Source: Thermococcus aggregans
GTDB taxonomy: Archaea > Methanobacteriota_B > Thermococci > Thermococcales > Thermococcaceae
DNA length: 64,000 nt
Reading direction: 5' to 3'
Assembly (NCBI RefSeq): GCF_024022995.1
Contig: NZ_CP099582.1
Location: forward strand, 1,663,054 to 1,727,053
The position numbers and the translations under genes were made by a program. This document shows, one piece after another, positions 61,603 through 64,000 of the stretch (positions within the stretch are counted from its first letter, which is position 1; every line of letters starts with the position of its first letter). Under the pieces are notes generated by a model. It ran no database searches. It saw only the letters and a program-made list of their open reading frames with translations, and had not been told where the DNA came from.

Positions 61603-62076
61603 TTACCACCCACCTCTTCCCTGTCCTCTTCCGCCGCCCATTCCACGGCCCATGCCTCTACCTCTTCCCATGCCGCGTCCCATCCCTCTACCCATGCCTC
61701 TGCCGGATCCGACCCCACCGCCTTCGGGGCCGAAAAGGGCTTGGGTGAGCTCACCCCTAAGGAAAGCTTCTACTGCCTCTCTAACGGTCATCGTGGCTGG
61801 GGCAGAGACCATTCTTATGCCTGCGGCCTGAAGCACTTGAGCAGAATTTGGCCCGAACTGACCTGCTATCACCACGTCTGCTCCTTGGTCTATGACGAAC
61901 TGGGCCGCGGTGATACCTGCTCCCCTAGGCTGGCTGTAACCCGGGTTCTGGACGACCTGGACGTTTGTTATCTCACCCTTCTCGACGTCAACTATAGTAA
62001 AAGTGGGCGTCCGCCCAAATGCCAGGTTCACCCTGTCGTTGAGTCCTCCGTTTACAGTTGAGACTATAATCCTCAT
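61603..62076 (-). CDS. NifX/NifB-family (dinitrogenase FeMo-cofactor-type) protein with Gly/Arg/Met tail
   Basis: 157 residues. Residues 1-110 are the NifX/DUF-type cofactor-binding RNase H-like fold (VNLAFGRTPTFTIVD, GADVVIAGQFGPNSAQVL). From about 115 on the sequence is a repetitive GRGMGRGMGRG tail with Met and Arg at regular steps, which may bind metal or nucleic acid. GGAGGTGACG precedes the ATG. Thermococcales have no nitrogenase, so a role in Fe-S or Mo/W cofactor handling is likely. Confidence 0.82.
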   Translation of the reverse strand: MRIIVSTVNGGLNDRVNLAFGRTPTFTIVDVEKGEITNVQVVQNPGYSQPRGAGITAAQFVIDQGADVVIAGQFGPNSAQVLQAAGIRMVSAPATMTVREAVEAFLRGELTQALFGPEGGGVGSGRGMGRGMGRGMGRGRGMGRGMGGGRGQGRGGW

Positions 62077-62131
62077 TCACGTCACCTCCAGATGAATTAG
62101 GAAAGCCGAACTTAAAAAAGTTTGCATAAGC

Positions 62132-62353
62132 TCAAAATGGCCTTCCCCATCCCCAGAAGCGGCGCCCTATGAACGACCTAAGGAGCAGGAGTACTACCAG
62201 TCCTAGGGCATAGGGGAGTGCCACGATGAAAAGCTTGAACAGAAAGTACAGGATTCCTAACAGGAGTAGCAGGTCAATTATGCCGTAAGCACCACCGAAT
62301 GGATAGAATCCGTATCTCTGCCTGCCGTATCCCCTCCCTATTCCTCTTGGCAT
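62132..62353 (-). CDS. Small membrane protein with Gly/Arg ends
   Basis: 73 residues: Arg/Gly/Tyr-rich N-terminus (IGRGYGRQRYGF), a double-length hydrophobic segment (about 25-60), and an Arg/Trp-rich end. GGAGGAATAAG precedes the ATG. It lies between two NifX-family genes with similar Gly/Arg-rich tails, so it may belong with them. Confidence 0.6.
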   Translation of the reverse strand: MPRGIGRGYGRQRYGFYPFGGAYGIIDLLLLLGILYFLFKLFIVALPYALGLVVLLLLRSFIGRRFWGWGRPF

Positions 62354-62412
62354 TCTTATTCCTCCGGTACGTTCTTAAAGCTCGCATTCATAAGAGATAA
62401 AAAAGAAAGGCC

Positions 62413-62985
62413 TCACCACCAGCCGTAGAGCCAGCGGAGGGTTCTTCTGCTGGGCTGGCCTGTCCAGGGGCAGTAGCCGAGCCTCGCGCCCCAGCCTCTT
62501 CCTCCTCTGCTCCATCCACGGCCGAAACCTCTGCCTCTTCCCCAGCCGCTACCGCGGCCCCAGCCTCTGCCCCAACCTGGGCCGTAGCCGTAGGCGGGAG
62601 CCGGTGCTGTTGGTGTCGCCGGGGCAGGCGGCGCTGGAACTGTGAACTGGCTGACACTTCCGCTGACCACAGCCTTTATAGCCTCCTTAACGGGGGTTCC
62701 TGGTGCTACTTGGTAGAGCTTTATCCCTGCCGCCTGGATTGCGCCAAGAGCGTTTGGGCCGACCTGTGGTGCTACTATTGCCTCGACGCCCTCGTTGATG
62801 AGGGTTTGGACAGCCATTGATCCAGCCCCTCCTCCTGCCATAGCGGCACTGTTCTGTATGACCTTGCTGTTGATAATGTTGCCTTTTTCATCAACGTCCA
62901 CTATGAGGAATGTTGGAGCTCTGGCAAAGACAGGGGCGACAGTATCCTCAAGTCCACCACCATTAGTTGGTATCGCGATCTTCAT
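62413..62985 (-). CDS. NifX/NifB-family protein with Pro/Ala linker and Gly/Arg/Trp tail
   Basis: 190 residues: NifX-like fold (about 1-115, VAPVFARAPTFLIVDVDEKG, NEGVEAIVAPQVGPNAL), a Pro/Ala linker (about 120-140), then a Gly/Trp/Arg-rich tail with WGRGSGWGRGRGFGRGW-like repeats and one Cys. The ATG ending 62985 follows GAGGTGG. Upstream lies a perfect palindrome between TATA and start site. Confidence 0.82.
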   Translation of the reverse strand: MKIAIPTNGGGLEDTVAPVFARAPTFLIVDVDEKGNIINSKVIQNSAAMAGGGAGSMAVQTLINEGVEAIVAPQVGPNALGAIQAAGIKLYQVAPGTPVKEAIKAVVSGSVSQFTVPAPPAPATPTAPAPAYGYGPGWGRGWGRGSGWGRGRGFGRGWSRGGRGWGARLGYCPWTGQPSRRTLRWLYGWW

Positions 62986-63014
62986 CTTTACCACCTCACT
63001 TTTGTTCTATTATT

Positions 63015-63030
63015 TTGTGCATATGCACAA
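63015..63030. promoter_or_regulatory. Perfect palindromic operator upstream of NifX-type gene
   Basis: TTGTGCATATGCACAA is an exact 16-bp palindrome just downstream of a minus-strand TATA (CTTTAAATATT, about 63029-63039) and before the gene's leader. This is where an archaeal repressor usually binds. The regulator is unknown. Confidence 0.55.
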
Positions 63031-63073
63031 TATTTAAAGTTTTCGGTTACCCTAACATTCAGACAACCATGTC

Positions 63074-64000
63074 TCACCGCGTTTCTCTGCTCTTCAGCTG
63101 CCTCATGTAGAACTTCTTTCCTTCATATTCCAGCTCTATGAGCTTATTTTCCCGAATCAGTTTTTCGATGATGCTCCAGTCGGCGTTCGCCTTCCGCAGG
63201 AACTCTCTTACGGCGTCTTCCCTCATTGGGTGAACGGCGGTGATGCTGAGTAAATCTTCCTCCACGTTTCCTGTAAATGCGAATGCGTTCCCCTCGTAGC
63301 CTATGAGGTACTCAACATGATCTTCGCCGAGGGCTTTGCTGAAGGCCTGAAAAGCCCTGTTAATGACCTCCTCTCTCGCGGGCCTCACCCATGGCTCGGC
63401 CGGGGGCCTGGTGGGGACGGCTATGTAGGCCGTGTCCGGCTTTAGCTCCTTTAAAAATTCTGCTATCCGCTCGAACTCATCTCCGTAGTCCACGTTGTCT
63501 ATTAACATGGTTTCAGTCACGAGCTTTCCTCTGAACTCCTTCCTGAACTCAAGCATTCCCTCAAGGATTTTCTCCAAGCTCAGGCTCTTGTGGGGCCTGT
63601 CAATCTTTCTCCACAGGGCCTCGCTGACGGCGTCCACCTTCAGCGAAACAAAGTCCAGCTTGAGAAGGTCTTCCCTCACGTCCTCGCGCCAGATTAAAGA
63701 AGCGTTTGTGAGGGCGGCTAACTTTATCCCCAGTTGCCTGAGGAGGTCTACCTCCCTTCCGAGGTTGACATCGAGTGTTGGCTCTCCGTCGGGGACGAAT
63801 GTTATGTAATCAATTTCTTCTCCCCTTTCCAAAGCTTCGTTGACTTTCTCAGAGACTTCCCTGAATATCAGCTCCGGGTCGTAGAAGGCCCTTCTCTCGA
63901 TTTCCATCCTTAAAGTTCTTCCAATCTGGCAGTAAACGCAGGCGTAGGTGCAGACCTTATCGGGAATGTTGTTCACTCCGAGGCTCCTCCCGAGCCTTCT
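63074..64000 (-). CDS. Radical SAM protein, start beyond window edge
   Basis: At least 309 residues; the frame stays open to the right edge, so the N-terminus is missing. The Fe-S motif C-x3-C-x2-C is in VCTYACVYCQ; FVPDGEPTLD and LTNASL are radical SAM landmarks. The C-terminal region (about 240-309) looks like a winged helix. Archaeal relatives are found beside metal-cofactor genes; the substrate is unknown. Confidence 0.85.
   Translation of the reverse strand, partial: RRLGRSLGVNNIPDKVCTYACVYCQIGRTLRMEIERRAFYDPELIFREVSEKVNEALERGEEIDYITFVPDGEPTLDVNLGREVDLLRQLGIKLAALTNASLIWREDVREDLLKLDFVSLKVDAVSEALWRKIDRPHKSLSLEKILEGMLEFRKEFRGKLVTETMLIDNVDYGDEFERIAEFLKELKPDTAYIAVPTRPPAEPWVRPAREEVINRAFQAFSKALGEDHVEYLIGYEGNAFAFTGNVEEDLLSITAVHPMREDAVREFLRKANADWSIIEKLIRENKLIELEYEGKKFYMRQLKSRETR

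Noticed and set aside
61640-61720. Short repeated units resembling a small repeat array
   Set aside because: They encode the Gly-Arg-Met tail of the NifX-family protein; no spacer structure, so not CRISPR.

Overview
The window reads as a chromosomal segment of a hyperthermophilic euryarchaeon of the order Thermococcales, most likely Thermococcus or a close relative. The evidence is the gene content (Nop5/fibrillarin, three-subunit RPA41/14/32, aIF2-gamma, S6e, Sec61-beta, archaeal HMG-CoA synthase, ether-lipid enzymes, CGP-CTERM and DUF257 proteins), archaeal TATA-type promoters, GGTGA/GGAGGTG ribosome binding sites, an intron-containing elongator tRNA-Met and a C/D box guide RNA. The base composition is moderately AT-rich.

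Layout. 1-5.6 kb: MBF1 (cut by the window edge), a GNAT, the mevalonate entry operon (HMG-CoA synthase, thiolase, DUF35 scaffold) and the Nop5-fibrillarin operon. 5.6-7.5 kb: a structured RNA candidate and a frameshifted ATPase/PIN pair. 7.5-26 kb: enolase, a truncated DUF257 gene, a transporter, carbamoyltransferase, aminotransferase, secreted beta-propeller, HypE-like protein, LSm, MobB, JAMM protease, a PspC/LiaF-like membrane cassette, CitG-like, a DUF1884 (A-domain encapsulin-like)/OsmC pair, radical SAM and a pseudo-glutamine-amidotransferase. 26.7-35 kb: an accessory, AT-rich region with two putative nuclease modules, followed by a membrane-protease/CGP-CTERM surface-protein operon. 35-45 kb: tRNA-Thr, NikR, a C/D sRNA, Nob1, a pyroglutamyl-peptidase/DUF969/DUF979 operon, G1P dehydrogenase, FBPase/IMPase and tRNA-Met. 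45-60 kb: a dense informational block with ScpA-SMC, FCF1-like PIN, aIF2-gamma, S6e, Sec61-beta, EngB, an Lrp-type regulator, Clp1-type RNA kinase, DGGGP synthase, the RPA operon and ScpB. 60-64 kb: an MBL hydrolase with a degenerate HerA-like partner, two NifX-family proteins with Gly/Arg-rich tails, and a radical SAM protein cut by the window edge.

The genes connect in several ways. Nop5 and fibrillarin are core proteins of C/D sRNPs. A C/D sRNA at about 36964-37019 carries a guide exactly complementary to the anticodon and intron junction of the tRNA-Met precursor at 44506-44613, and the N+5 rule places 2'-O-methylation on C34. Condensin is complete (SMC, ScpA, ScpB). HMG-CoA synthase, G1P dehydrogenase and DGGGP synthase all serve ether-lipid synthesis. 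A perfect Thermococcales glycolytic motif and a one-mismatch copy at enolase suggest control by the TrmBL1/Tgr regulator.

The strongest leads are the self-contained sRNA/tRNA pair, the K-turn-like leader of the DUF969/DUF979/Pcp operon, the unassigned structured RNA at 5.7 kb, the CPBP-protease/CGP-CTERM operon, the DUF1884/OsmC pair, the catalytically dead amidotransferase, and the two-gene nuclease module at 27.5-28.7 kb. No CRISPR array, insertion sequence or rRNA was seen.
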